A DNA stretch of 64,000 nucleotides from Flammeovirga yaeyamensis (GTDB taxonomy: Bacteria; Bacteroidota; Bacteroidia; Cytophagales; Flammeovirgaceae): contig NZ_CP076133.1 of assembly GCF_018736045.1 (NCBI RefSeq), positions 558,001 through 622,000 on the forward strand. The letters are read 5' to 3'. Below the pieces are notes generated by a model. That model made no database searches. It was given only the letters and a program-made list of their open reading frames with translations, and had not been told where the DNA came from. Positions 47,764 to 57,477 of the stretch are shown here, one piece after another (the first letter of the stretch is position 1; each line of letters begins with the position of its first letter). A program made the translations under genes and the position numbers.

Positions 47764-50700
47764 TATTTTAGCCATTTTTTTCGTTGAAACTTGATTACTT
47801 TTGATAGAATTTGGGAGCCTTTAAATTTGTCTACTATTCTAAAATAGAGATCAGTATTCCGTTTTAAAGGAGGAATATATTTCAACATTTCTTTAAAGTC
47901 TTTACTATCGAGTATGGGGTTTCTTAAATAGAGGTTCAAATAGTTTTTCAGTGCACAGTAACTTAAAAAGCCCATCCAAAGAATACTTACCTTAAATTTT
48001 TCTTTGTGATTTAGATCCTTTCGAGTTTCTAAATGTCTAGTCTGTTCCTTAAATATTTCTTGAATTGGGATAGACGCCATGCCTTTCCAAGTTTTTCCAT
48101 CAGGTTCTTGCAAAGTGAGGTGTATTGTCGAAAGCTCATAAAAAATATCCGAGAAATATCGGTTAAGCTTATCTCCCTTAAGAATATATGTTTTATTGTC
48201 ACTTATTAATTCTAATTGATATCTAATAAATACCAAGGCATCTTTATGGAAAGGAGTATAACCGTTGAATGGTAATATTTCTAGAAAACCATTTTTAATT
48301 TCAAGTTCATTAGGGCTAATTTTTTCAATAAAAATAGAGCCGCTTAAATACACTTTTTTCTTTACTAATAATTCACCGATATCAGCAATGTGCCCTTTTA
48401 AATCTAAAATGATTGTGCTTTTTGCGTGAAGGTGTTCTTTAGAATCAAGAACAATATCACCTTTCATCTTTTCTTTAAAACCAAATAAATTGATTTCATT
48501 ATCTGACTCTTTGATGGAGTTGCTTTTAATTAAATCAACAGCTCTAAAAGTATCTTTTAGTTGAAATAATTGCTCAAAGCTAACTTCTTTCAATTCAATA
48601 TCATTTTGATGTAGAATAGAACTCAGATTCGATGATTTTACCTTTGGAGCATATAAAATAGAATGAATTAAAGAGTCATGTGAATCAGTACTTTTTAAGA
48701 AAATCGAATATTTATTTAATTCGTGTTCAGGGTTTTTATCAAGAAAATCAAATAACACTTCTAACCACTTTTGATACGTTACTACTTCAAGTTTTTCACC
48801 ATAAAACCTTGAAAGATTGGATAGCTGATTAACTGATAAAGTGGAAGGATTTACAAGGTTGATAAACTGCCCTGAGTTAAAATTATCTTGACATATAAGT
48901 GAAGTGATAACTCTTGAAACATCTTGAACATCGATAAAGTCAATAGGTCGCATATCGGGTACAATCCCTAATTCTAAAATTGTACTTAGGAGGTAGACGA
49001 AAAAATCTGATCGATTATAAGCATTGGTTTTGGTATTTGGAGAAACTACACCTAATCGAACTATAGTAATATCATAACCTCTTTCAATTGCTCTAGAATA
49101 AATTTTCTCTGCTGCCCATTTTGTTTGTTGATACCCGGTATGAAGATCTAGAGGGTTACCCGTCATGTTCGATTCATCCAAATAGTCCAACTTTGTGTTA
49201 TTCGTACTATGAAAAACACCCATTGATGAGACATAGACAATTCTTTTGTGAGCACCAGTATCGCATAGTTTTAATAACTCAAGATTAGACAAGACATTTA
49301 CCTCCCGAACATTTTGATAAGGTTCGAAGAAATTGACATTGGCTCCACAATGAATTACTTCAGTGATGTTCTCTGCCAATTGATTCCATTTATTATCGGA
49401 TAATCCGAATTTTTCTACTCCAAGGTTCCCCTCAATTAATTGTATTCTATTTAACTCATTCTCTGAAAAAGGGACTTTATACTCATCAGAATATGTTTTG
49501 AACTTCGATAGAAGACTAACTGAATTTCCTTTTCTCATCAAACAGAAAACAGTATATCTTTCATCTAATAAAAGTTGCTTAACAATATGAATACCTACAA
49601 ATCCACTTCCTCCTGTAACTAAAACCGAATAGTTTTTCACCAATTTTTTTGAATTGTCTTTAAAAGGAAATTCTTGAAGACTGAGATCTATGTCTTTGTA
49701 AATGTCCTCTAAAAGAGATGAAGGATGATCTACTATTTGATGTTGATTTTGCTGAACTAAAGCACTCAGTTTGTTAAAAGTATTATGTGTGTAAATTTCT
49801 CCTATAGAAAGATTTAACTTAAAAAGTTTATTGACTTCCATAAGTAGAAAAACAGCCTCCAAAGAAGTGCCACCATGATTTAAAAATGAAATATCTGGAT
49901 CAATGGAGTCACTTTTTGTTGCTTTTAACCAAATGCTTTCCAATTGTTTATTTGGTAAAATATCAACTTTTTTGCTCCTCTTGTTATCTATCAGATATTC
50001 CAAGAATCTATTCTCTAGTTTTCGATTCGTCTGAACTAATATTTTGTCCTTTTTCTTATTTGATGATTTCTTTATTTCTAAAAATTCATTCTCATCGATG
50101 TTATTGAAATCCTCTTTTGAAATGGTAAACTTGTTTTTACCATCACTAACATTGTATCCTAAAAATTGTATAAAAGTTTGTGCTGGTAGGTTTCGATCTT
50201 GAACGCTTACTCTAAAAGTGATGTGTTTACAACAATGATCATTAACTAATTCCTTTAGCAGTTTTATTAGATGAACTTCTATACCTCTTCCTAAAATTCT
50301 ACAACTCAATAATACATTGATGACCTCTAAAGTATCTCCTTCGATGCCGTAAAGAATTAGCCCTATTGTTCCATAATCCCCATAGTTATCTTTAGCTGAG
50401 ATTAGAATTCCCTTGATCTTTTTATTCTGAATTCCATCAATTATTTCTCTCTCAGAAAAACGATGAAAACTCAAATTAAATTGATTCGTTCTTTGTGTTA
50501 ATTCACTTACTCTAGAAGCATTATCACCATTGATTTCTTCCTGCTCAATAGTTAAATTCAATTGTTGGATATACTCTTTTAAAGAATATTTTGATGATAT
50601 TACCTTACGTTGTTTTTCTTCCTGATAAAGCTGTGTTCTATTAACAAGAGATGATTTTTTCTTCGATAATTTAAACACCAGATTTTCATCAACAAATCGA

Positions 50701-52910
50701 TCTATCTGATGTCCGTCTAAAGGAAAAAGAAAGGTAAGAACTCCTGCTAATTGAAGTTTCACTTTTTCAACTTCCACTTTGTTATCATCAATAAAAACAA
50801 AACTATCTAAGCCCAAATTAAGCTCTTCTGCAATACTGATTAACGAATCTGTTTTTTCATTCCAATTGATTCTATGAGTCACAAGATGCTCTTTTTTCAA
50901 TAACATCTCTTCAGAGTGTTCGATAAAATGAAGTATATCACTTTCGTTGTTTTTAGAAGCTAAAGCAATGAGGATCCCTTGGTGATAACAGTCGATGATC
51001 TTCTGTTGAAATCTTTTATGATGAGGAGTGATTTGAATGCCCTCTTTTCCATCTTCACCATAGATGCCTTTCCAAAGCGTATTATCACAATCCAAAATAA
51101 CCACCTTAATTGGTTTTGCTTTTTGAAGATAATAATCGGTCAATAGGGTCTTACCAAGCTCTTTATAAAAGTCTTTTTGAAATGGAATGTGTGCTATTTT
51201 ATTGGTTTCATCATTAAAGATAGTATCATCATAATGATCTCTTAAATCGATGAGATTTACACTTTCTTTTGAGTTTATAGAAGTAATAAACTGATTGTAA
51301 TATTTTTTTAAATCTTGAGATTCTTTCGTTGGAGCAATAATGATAGTGTGCATCACTCCTTTCGTTTCAATAGAATAATCAAGACTGTCTATCAGTTGAT
51401 TAACAATAAAAGAAAAACTCTTACTTTCATCATTTCCATAGAAGTAGAAATCTTCCAACCGAAGAAATAAGCAAATACTATCGTTTGAAGAAATGTCTAT
51501 ATCATTACCTAATAGAAACTGTATTACCTGATTATAGGGAGTGTGATGGAGTGTATAATTAAATGGGAAAACTTCTTTTAACTCCATTGTCATTTCATCA
51601 AGTGGATTGATTGAAAATGAACTCGAAATAATCATTTTACATTCTTTCTCTTCTTGGAGTATCGGCGATGTAGTATCTTCTATGATAGTGGTTATGATGT
51701 CTAAAAAAACATTTTCAAATTGCTTTACATCCGCTAATTCAAAACAACTTTTGTTAAACTCTCCTTTTATAGAAATACGATCTAATTTTTGATCAATTGA
51801 TAACCAAAAGTCAGTAGTTGCTTTTGGAAAACCCTTTTGAATAATATCAAATTGAAGATAATGTTGAGGGTTGTTTAGGTGAGTACTTTCAAAATAATTA
51901 AATAGCGTATTTATCTTGGGTAAGGAGTTGTCAGATAATGTCTTATCGTTATAATTAATGTATTTATTTCTGATACCTTTAATTATACTTCTGGTGTTTT
52001 GCTTTAGTAGGTCTAAATAAGTGGTTGTATCAGAAATATCTACCTGAAGTGGATATGGTTTAGATAAATAGCCAAGGGCTTTATTGTACTTTTTACTAGC
52101 CCTTAAATCTATAGGGAGACCAACAATAAATTTTTTGGAATTTGCCTTTTTTTGAATGTAAACCTGGAAGGTAGTTAAATAGAAATGGAAAGGTTTAATA
52201 TTTCTTTCAATACAAAAAGATTCTACCTTCTTTTTATTTCCTTCAGGTATATCAAATACAGTAGAGCACATATCATACATCTGATAATCTTTTCTACCCA
52301 AATTAGGAGAATCATACTGTTTTAATTCTTCTATCAGTTGTTCGTTTTTATACTCATCTGTTTTTTTATTGCATATTCGAATTGCTTCAAAATCATCACT
52401 TTCGTTTAATAAATCTTTTCCATTTAGAAGTCGATCATAATGCTCTGAAATACTTTGGATATAGATAATTCCACTGATATAATCACATATTAAATGATGT
52501 CCTACTAATAAGCCTCGATAGTGTTTTTCACTGAGTTTAAAAAGAATAAATCGAGCGCCCGGCTCTATCATTAAATCAAATTCTCTTTGCGTATGTTCTT
52601 GATATTCAATATCAAAATATTGAAGAGGTTCAGGCTCATAAGATAAATCTATAAAAGTGAAAAAGTCACTTTCATTAATTTTTAAATTCGGAAATCTCAA
52701 AAAATCATCATCTACTTTTTGATAGAGATGAGACAAACTTTCATGTTTATGATTTAAATCTAATAGAGCTTGCTTAAAAAGGTTTTGGTCTATTTCAACT
52801 TGATATTCAGTAATAATATTCACATTCAAACTTTGATTGAGATGAGGGATATTTTTACAAAATTCAAGCAGTTTAGAGTCACTTTTAGAAGTCAGAATAT
52901 CGTTATTCAT
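47763..52910 (-). CDS. NRPS-like multidomain enzyme: condensation - FkbH/HAD - carrier - thioester reductase - C-terminal domain
   Basis: 1715 residues. In order: condensation-type domain (about 10-420) with HHLICD at 138-143; FkbH-like unit (about 440-930) with HAD motif LDCDNT (Asp607, Asp609), FIDDN at 706-710 and a GNAT-like tail; a carrier domain (about 985-1055) with GGTSLEA, Ser1016 being the phosphopantetheine site; a thioester-reductase SDR (about 1090-1450) with TGGSGFVG at 1099-1106 and Y1260-x-x-x-K1264; then about 235 residues with RYQLELISDNKTYILKG resembling a region fused to GMC-oxidase-type proteins. No adenylation or ketosynthase domain is present. FkbH domains load a glyceryl unit from 1,3-bisphosphoglycerate, which may replace adenylation. 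The product is probably reductively released. No phosphopantetheinyl transferase is nearby. Confidence 0.85.
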   Translation of the reverse strand: MNNDILTSKSDSKLLEFCKNIPHLNQSLNVNIITEYQVEIDQNLFKQALLDLNHKHESLSHLYQKVDDDFLRFPNLKINESDFFTFIDLSYEPEPLQYFDIEYQEHTQREFDLMIEPGARFILFKLSEKHYRGLLVGHHLICDYISGIIYIQSISEHYDRLLNGKDLLNESDDFEAIRICNKKTDEYKNEQLIEELKQYDSPNLGRKDYQMYDMCSTVFDIPEGNKKKVESFCIERNIKPFHFYLTTFQVYIQKKANSKKFIVGLPIDLRASKKYNKALGYLSKPYPLQVDISDTTTYLDLLKQNTRSIIKGIRNKYINYNDKTLSDNSLPKINTLFNYFESTHLNNPQHYLQFDIIQKGFPKATTDFWLSIDQKLDRISIKGEFNKSCFELADVKQFENVFLDIITTIIEDTTSPILQEEKECKMIISSSFSINPLDEMTMELKEVFPFNYTLHHTPYNQVIQFLLGNDIDISSNDSICLFLRLEDFYFYGNDESKSFSFIVNQLIDSLDYSIETKGVMHTIIIAPTKESQDLKKYYNQFITSINSKESVNLIDLRDHYDDTIFNDETNKIAHIPFQKDFYKELGKTLLTDYYLQKAKPIKVVILDCDNTLWKGIYGEDGKEGIQITPHHKRFQQKIIDCYHQGILIALASKNNESDILHFIEHSEEMLLKKEHLVTHRINWNEKTDSLISIAEELNLGLDSFVFIDDNKVEVEKVKLQLAGVLTFLFPLDGHQIDRFVDENLVFKLSKKKSSLVNRTQLYQEEKQRKVISSKYSLKEYIQQLNLTIEQEEINGDNASRVSELTQRTNQFNLSFHRFSEREIIDGIQNKKIKGILISAKDNYGDYGTIGLILYGIEGDTLEVINVLLSCRILGRGIEVHLIKLLKELVNDHCCKHITFRVSVQDRNLPAQTFIQFLGYNVSDGKNKFTISKEDFNNIDENEFLEIKKSSNKKKDKILVQTNRKLENRFLEYLIDNKRSKKVDILPNKQLESIWLKATKSDSIDPDISFLNHGGTSLEAVFLLMEVNKLFKLNLSIGEIYTHNTFNKLSALVQQNQHQIVDHPSSLLEDIYKDIDLSLQEFPFKDNSKKLVKNYSVLVTGGSGFVGIHIVKQLLLDERYTVFCLMRKGNSVSLLSKFKTYSDEYKVPFSENELNRIQLIEGNLGVEKFGLSDNKWNQLAENITEVIHCGANVNFFEPYQNVREVNVLSNLELLKLCDTGAHKRIVYVSSMGVFHSTNNTKLDYLDESNMTGNPLDLHTGYQQTKWAAEKIYSRAIERGYDITIVRLGVVSPNTKTNAYNRSDFFVYLLSTILELGIVPDMRPIDFIDVQDVSRVITSLICQDNFNSGQFINLVNPSTLSVNQLSNLSRFYGEKLEVVTYQKWLEVLFDFLDKNPEHELNKYSIFLKSTDSHDSLIHSILYAPKVKSSNLSSILHQNDIELKEVSFEQLFQLKDTFRAVDLIKSNSIKESDNEINLFGFKEKMKGDIVLDSKEHLHAKSTIILDLKGHIADIGELLVKKKVYLSGSIFIEKISPNELEIKNGFLEILPFNGYTPFHKDALVFIRYQLELISDNKTYILKGDKLNRYFSDIFYELSTIHLTLQEPDGKTWKGMASIPIQEIFKEQTRHLETRKDLNHKEKFKVSILWMGFLSYCALKNYLNLYLRNPILDSKDFKEMLKYIPPLKRNTDLYFRIVDKFKGSQILSKVIKFQRKKWLK

Positions 52911-52978
52911 AATTGGTGAGTAATTAGTAAAGTTTTTTGTAGCACAAATATATTAATTTATAAGATTTAGGAAAAGAA

Positions 52979-53013
52979 AAAGGCCGCCTACTCTCAAAGA
53001 GCAGACGGCCTTT
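52979..53013 (-). terminator. intrinsic terminator of the tricorn-like protease gene
   Basis: A 16-bp stem (52979-52994 with 52998-53013, AAAGGCCG...CGGCCTTT, two mismatches) lies just after the stop of the minus-strand gene ending at 53037. On the minus strand it is followed by T-rich sequence. Confidence 0.75.
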
Positions 53014-53036
53014 CCATGTATATCAAATAATATATC

Positions 53037-56000
53037 TTACTTTTTCATCAACACCTCTACAGCTTTTCTCAACTGCTGATCTTCTCCTTCAACCACCACA
53101 TCTTTATCTTGTGCGATTTTGTATTCAGGTTCCACTTGTTGGTTTTCTAAGTAGTTACCTTTCAAGTCTTGAACACCCACTTGAGGAATACCAAATACCA
53201 ATGAACCGTCTTGAAGTTGTTCCCACCAAACGGCTGTCATCGTACCCGGAACAGGCATACCGATTAGTGGACCGATTTTAAGTGTTTGGTAAGTGTAAGG
53301 GAAGGCGTGTGCATCTGAGTAGTTACCCTCTGAACACAACACAGCCGATGGTTTCGACCATTTGTTGATTGGTTCTGTACCGAATTTCTGACCTCTCGGA
53401 GCGAAAGTACAATATACTTTACCGCTTAAGAAAGTAGCCAAGTCATCGTGCAACCAACCACCGCCGTTAAAACGAGTATCGACAATTAAAGCGTCTTTTT
53501 TGTAGTTTTTACCTAAAGCTTCAGAGTACACCGTACGGAAACTAGAACTGTTCATGCCTCTCACGTGAACATAGCCAATTTTACCACCCGATGCTTCTTC
53601 CGTTTCTTTCTCTCTTTGCTTCACCCAACGTTTGTAAAGCAAGTTGCTTTCGTTGCCTTTACTGATAGGTTTTACAACGACTAATTTCTTACTACCATTA
53701 TCGTCTAATTCCAAACGAGTAGGTTTACCTGTTTTGTGGTTTAGGAAACGGAAGTAATCTTGACCAGCCACGATTTTTTGACCATCAATAGAAGTAATTG
53801 TCATACCTGCTTTGATCTCAGTTTCGATCTGAGCAAGTGGAGAACCTTCCATGATCTCAATTATCTTCAGACCATCACCAGAGTAATTAGCGTCGTAGAA
53901 CGCTCCTAGAGTAGCCGTAGCATCACCATCTTTGCTGCTCGGGTAGAAACGACAACCTGTATGCGATCCGTTCAATTCACCCAACATTTCGCTCAACATT
54001 TCCGAGTAATCGTAATTGTTGTTGATGAAAGGAAGGTATTTCGCATATTCGTTTTTATAGAATACCCAATCCACACCATGTAATTTAGGATCGTAGAATT
54101 TCTTATCCACTTGTCTCCACACATGCTCAAACATGTAAGCACGTTCTGCTTGATGATCTAGGTAATATTCTGCACTGTAAGAGATGTTTTTTCTGCTATC
54201 AGAAGCTACATCAATTTTAGCAAATGTTCCGCCTGTCTCAAAGAAAATATTCTTACCGTCTTTATCAAATTGAAGGTTACCTCCGCCACCGTTCAATTTC
54301 AATACAAGCTTCGTTTCGTTCTCACGGATGTCCTTTTTCCAAAGGTCATATCCGCCTTCAAAACGACTCATGTAATATAACTTATCACCATCTTTTGTTA
54401 AGATGAAATCAGATAAGAATGAAGAGTTGATCGTCAATCTTAATAAACGATCTTGAATACCGTCGAAATCAATTTTTAATTCTTCTTCCTCTTCTTTTTC
54501 ATCAGCAGCGTCTTTCTTTCCTTTTTTCTTCTTTTTTGATTTATCCGCTTCTTCCTTCGCCTCTTTTTCTTTCTTCTCTTTTTCCTCTTTCGCTTCTTTC
54601 ATCAATTCATACTCCTCTTTAGAAAGTTGGAATTCATCGAAAGCATCTTTCGTTAAGAAGATACCAAATACGTCAGACTCAGCTCCCCAGCTACCATGTG
54701 ATCTGTAACCGTAACGATCGTTGGCAAAGACAATGGCTTTACCGTCCATCACGAAACGAGGATTGTAGCTATTGTAACCACTTTGTGAAAGGTTGATAAT
54801 TTCACCCTCACCATCTGCCTGTGCTAAACCGATGTCAGTAGATGTCCAAAGGTTTGGTGAATATTGAACCGCTAAATATTTACCGTCAGGTGACCAATCG
54901 AATGCTTGATCTCCATCTGAGTAGGAATAGTTAAAAGTACCTGGAAGAATTACTTTCTTAGCTTTCGTTTCTAAGTTGATGACTTTAAGTGTTGTTCTTT
55001 CTTCAAGGTAAGCAATGGCATCACCTTTAGGCGACCATTTTGGTTGGAATTCCTCTGCAGGTTCAGCAGTAACAATCTCTTCTTGGATATCAGTTGCATT
55101 GATGAAATACAACTCATCTTCATTCCCTAATTTAGCTTGGTAGATGTTCCAGCTACCATCACGCTCACCAGCATACACCAATGAACGGCCATCAGGAGAG
55201 AAAGAAACCGAACGCTCTTGTTCTGGAGTATTCGTAATTTGAACAGTTGTTCTATAATCTGTAGAAGTCACGAAAACATCACCTCTAAGAATAAATGCGA
55301 CCTCTTTACCATTCGGTGATACGGATATACCATAACCACCACTCGATTTTTTCTGGAAAGAGATATTATTGACTTTATGATCTGAATTGATGCTAATTTC
55401 CACTTTCTTAGGTTGTTCACCCTCTTTTAAAGTGTAAATTTCTCCATCATATCCAAAACAGAATAAATCATTTGATGCTGCCGATAAGAATCTCACCGGA
55501 TGATTTTTTAGTTGAGTGATCTGCTTTTTATTCGAACCATCCGCATTCATTGTCCATACATTCAAAGTACCATCCACCTCACTTGTGTAAGCTACTTTGC
55601 TGTCGTTGCTGTAGAATACAGGCGTTCTGTCTTCACCTTTGAAATCAGAAATCTGTGTATGTTTCTTTGTGTTTACATCGTATACCCAAAGGTCGCGAGT
55701 GACCGCACTCGTATGATGCTTTCTCCATGGATCTTCGTACCCTTTTTTATCTTGATACAAGATCTTAGACATATCCGCATTGTATTGTGCATGTTCTGCA
55801 GTAATTGTCAGTACTTGTTCTGGACGATCACCGCCCACAGAAACGCTATACAATTCTCCTAGACGACCGTAAGGGAATTGAGCACTTTTTACATCATCTA
55901 AAATCTGAGCGGTATATAAAACATGCTTGCCATCAGGAGTAAATGATGATGGGATTTCAGAAGTAGAGTTGTACGTTAAACGTTGAGGATGTCCACCATC

Positions 56001-56282
56001 CACAGTAGTTAGGAATAAATCGAAGTTACCATGTCTATCCGATGCAAAAGCGATGTGCTTACTGTCCGGTGCCCATACCGGAGAAAAATCGTAAGCCACA
56101 TGAGTCGTAATTGCTTTTGCTTCACCGCCGCTAGTGGGTACAACATAGACATCACCTTGATAGGCAAATGCAATATGAGTTCCGTCAGGAGAGATGGAAG
56201 GATAGCGTAACCATAATGGATTTTGAGCAAACGAAGTTAGAGATAGGAGCATAACGCCTATCAAGCTCAGGAAGTTTTTCAT
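53037..56282 (-). CDS. tricorn-type S41 protease, secreted
   Basis: 1081 residues with a signal peptide (ending TSFAQ, about 20). Two TolB/WD-like propellers (about 20-560; repeats such as SISPDGTHIAFAYQGDVYVV, SFSPDGRSLVYAGERDGSWN) are followed by a core C1 part (about 690-790), a PDZ domain (about 800-870, GSPLAQI...GMTITSIDGQ) and an S41 catalytic domain (about 890-1050). The nucleophile is Ser989 in EGNYSDAHAFPY. It degrades oligopeptides in the periplasm or at the surface. A run of alternating Glu/Lys (about 550-603) is inserted between propeller and core, which is unusual in length. It has its own promoter region and a terminator. Confidence 0.9.
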   Translation of the reverse strand: MKNFLSLIGVMLLSLTSFAQNPLWLRYPSISPDGTHIAFAYQGDVYVVPTSGGEAKAITTHVAYDFSPVWAPDSKHIAFASDRHGNFDLFLTTVDGGHPQRLTYNSTSEIPSSFTPDGKHVLYTAQILDDVKSAQFPYGRLGELYSVSVGGDRPEQVLTITAEHAQYNADMSKILYQDKKGYEDPWRKHHTSAVTRDLWVYDVNTKKHTQISDFKGEDRTPVFYSNDSKVAYTSEVDGTLNVWTMNADGSNKKQITQLKNHPVRFLSAASNDLFCFGYDGEIYTLKEGEQPKKVEISINSDHKVNNISFQKKSSGGYGISVSPNGKEVAFILRGDVFVTSTDYRTTVQITNTPEQERSVSFSPDGRSLVYAGERDGSWNIYQAKLGNEDELYFINATDIQEEIVTAEPAEEFQPKWSPKGDAIAYLEERTTLKVINLETKAKKVILPGTFNYSYSDGDQAFDWSPDGKYLAVQYSPNLWTSTDIGLAQADGEGEIINLSQSGYNSYNPRFVMDGKAIVFANDRYGYRSHGSWGAESDVFGIFLTKDAFDEFQLSKEEYELMKEAKEEKEKKEKEAKEEADKSKKKKKGKKDAADEKEEEEELKIDFDGIQDRLLRLTINSSFLSDFILTKDGDKLYYMSRFEGGYDLWKKDIRENETKLVLKLNGGGGNLQFDKDGKNIFFETGGTFAKIDVASDSRKNISYSAEYYLDHQAERAYMFEHVWRQVDKKFYDPKLHGVDWVFYKNEYAKYLPFINNNYDYSEMLSEMLGELNGSHTGCRFYPSSKDGDATATLGAFYDANYSGDGLKIIEIMEGSPLAQIETEIKAGMTITSIDGQKIVAGQDYFRFLNHKTGKPTRLELDDNGSKKLVVVKPISKGNESNLLYKRWVKQREKETEEASGGKIGYVHVRGMNSSSFRTVYSEALGKNYKKDALIVDTRFNGGGWLHDDLATFLSGKVYCTFAPRGQKFGTEPINKWSKPSAVLCSEGNYSDAHAFPYTYQTLKIGPLIGMPVPGTMTAVWWEQLQDGSLVFGIPQVGVQDLKGNYLENQQVEPEYKIAQDKDVVVEGEDQQLRKAVEVLMKK

Positions 56283-56589
56283 AATTGTAGGTTATGTGTT
56301 TAGTAATATGACGAAATTGACACTAGATTTAGTATATAAAGAGCCATTTATAAATGCGAATTTGTGGCATTTAAGTTTAATTTCAAAATTTAGTTAATCT
56401 TAAAGTAAAATAAGAAGTACAACAGAAAATCTATGCTACACTCTGCTTATATCGTGGATAAGAAAAAAGGGGTATCAATTAGTTTTTTTGAATAAATAAT
56501 GCGAATAGATGTAAATACGTGCAGCTTTTCTTATTTTTATGCCTCTCTATTATCGATTCATAATTTACTTCAATCAATTAAAATATCAG

Positions 56590-57390
56590 ATGCAAAGTTC
56601 ATTAAAATACGCTTCAATCTTTATTGCCATCACCTTAATATTAACGTGGAGTTTTACAGCCATTATTTTTCAAGATGAAAGTACTATAGGTATGTTCGCC
56701 TTATGTATGTTTATTCCAGCGGTGGTAGGTATTATACTAAATGCTGTTCGTTACAAATCAATAAAAAAAGTAATCGAACCCCTGGCAGGAAGATTAAATG
56801 CAAAGAGTACATTGTTTGCCTTTCTTTATCCCATATTATTTATCGGTTTATTGGCTGTTATCCATATCACTTTTGGTTTCGGAACATTGAATCAGGATAA
56901 ATTAGAAAACCTATATACGCTGCCTACATTAGGTGGAATGGGAATGGGTTTATTACTAATTTTTGGTGAAGAATACGGATGGAGAGGTTTCCTCTTACCT
57001 AATTTAGCGGAGTCTTTAGGCAAAGTAAAGGCTATGATAATAGTAGGTATTGTATGGGCATTATGGCATGCTCCAATTGTTTATATGTTGGCTAAAGTAA
57101 CTAATTTCGAACATCCACTAGGAGTTATGATTCTTCAGATGGGAGCTGTATTTGTCTTCTCATTTCCATTTGCTTACGCCTGGTTTGAATCTAAAAACGT
57201 TTTGCCTCCAATGATTTTTCACTATGTATGGAATTTCTATAACCCTATTATTTTAGGTAATATCTACATGCATAATCCTGGAATTGTAGATGGTAATGTG
57301 ATGTTGATTAATGGTGAAGGACTTGCAGGATTATTGTTGGGACTGTTGTTTGTGGGGTGGTATGTTTATAAATTAGGAGTAAGGAGTTAA
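56590..57390 (+). CDS. CPBP-family intramembrane metalloprotease
   Basis: 266 residues from the chosen start; an upstream in-frame ATG at 56539 would add 17 residues of poor signal character. There are about seven hydrophobic segments. The CPBP (CaaX/Abi) motifs are intact: E127-E128-Y-G-W-R-G, WALWHAP with His160, and HYVWNFYNP with His211 and Asn215. It is an inner-membrane protease whose substrate is unknown; relatives process prenylated proteins or bacteriocin-related peptides. It stands alone between a divergent protease and glutaminase. Confidence 0.88.
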   Translation: MQSSLKYASIFIAITLILTWSFTAIIFQDESTIGMFALCMFIPAVVGIILNAVRYKSIKKVIEPLAGRLNAKSTLFAFLYPILFIGLLAVIHITFGFGTLNQDKLENLYTLPTLGGMGMGLLLIFGEEYGWRGFLLPNLAESLGKVKAMIIVGIVWALWHAPIVYMLAKVTNFEHPLGVMILQMGAVFVFSFPFAYAWFESKNVLPPMIFHYVWNFYNPIILGNIYMHNPGIVDGNVMLINGEGLAGLLLGLLFVGWYVYKLGVRS

Positions 57391-57391
57391 C

Positions 57392-57420
57392 GTAGGGACG
57401 TTGCAGTGCAACGTCCGTAC
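57392..57420 (+). repeat. palindromic repeat (GTAGGGACGTTGCA type)
   Basis: GTAGGGACGTTGCA (57392-57405) and TGCAACGTCCGTAC (57407-57420) form a near-perfect inverted repeat with one-base loop and one mismatch, immediately after the CPBP gene. A short T-run follows at 57425. This GGACGTTGCA type is a known style of interspersed palindrome in Bacteroidota; it may act as a terminator here. Confidence 0.6.
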
Positions 57421-57477
57421 AGGACTTTTTACAAAACCGGAACAATGTCATATGAATACCAATAAATGAAATAACAC

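Noticed and set aside
56469-56482. GGGGTATCAATTAG before the CPBP gene as another copy of the element upstream of the last sulfatase
   Set aside because: Only a short AT-rich match; the inverted partner is missing and the gene is unrelated to the PUL.
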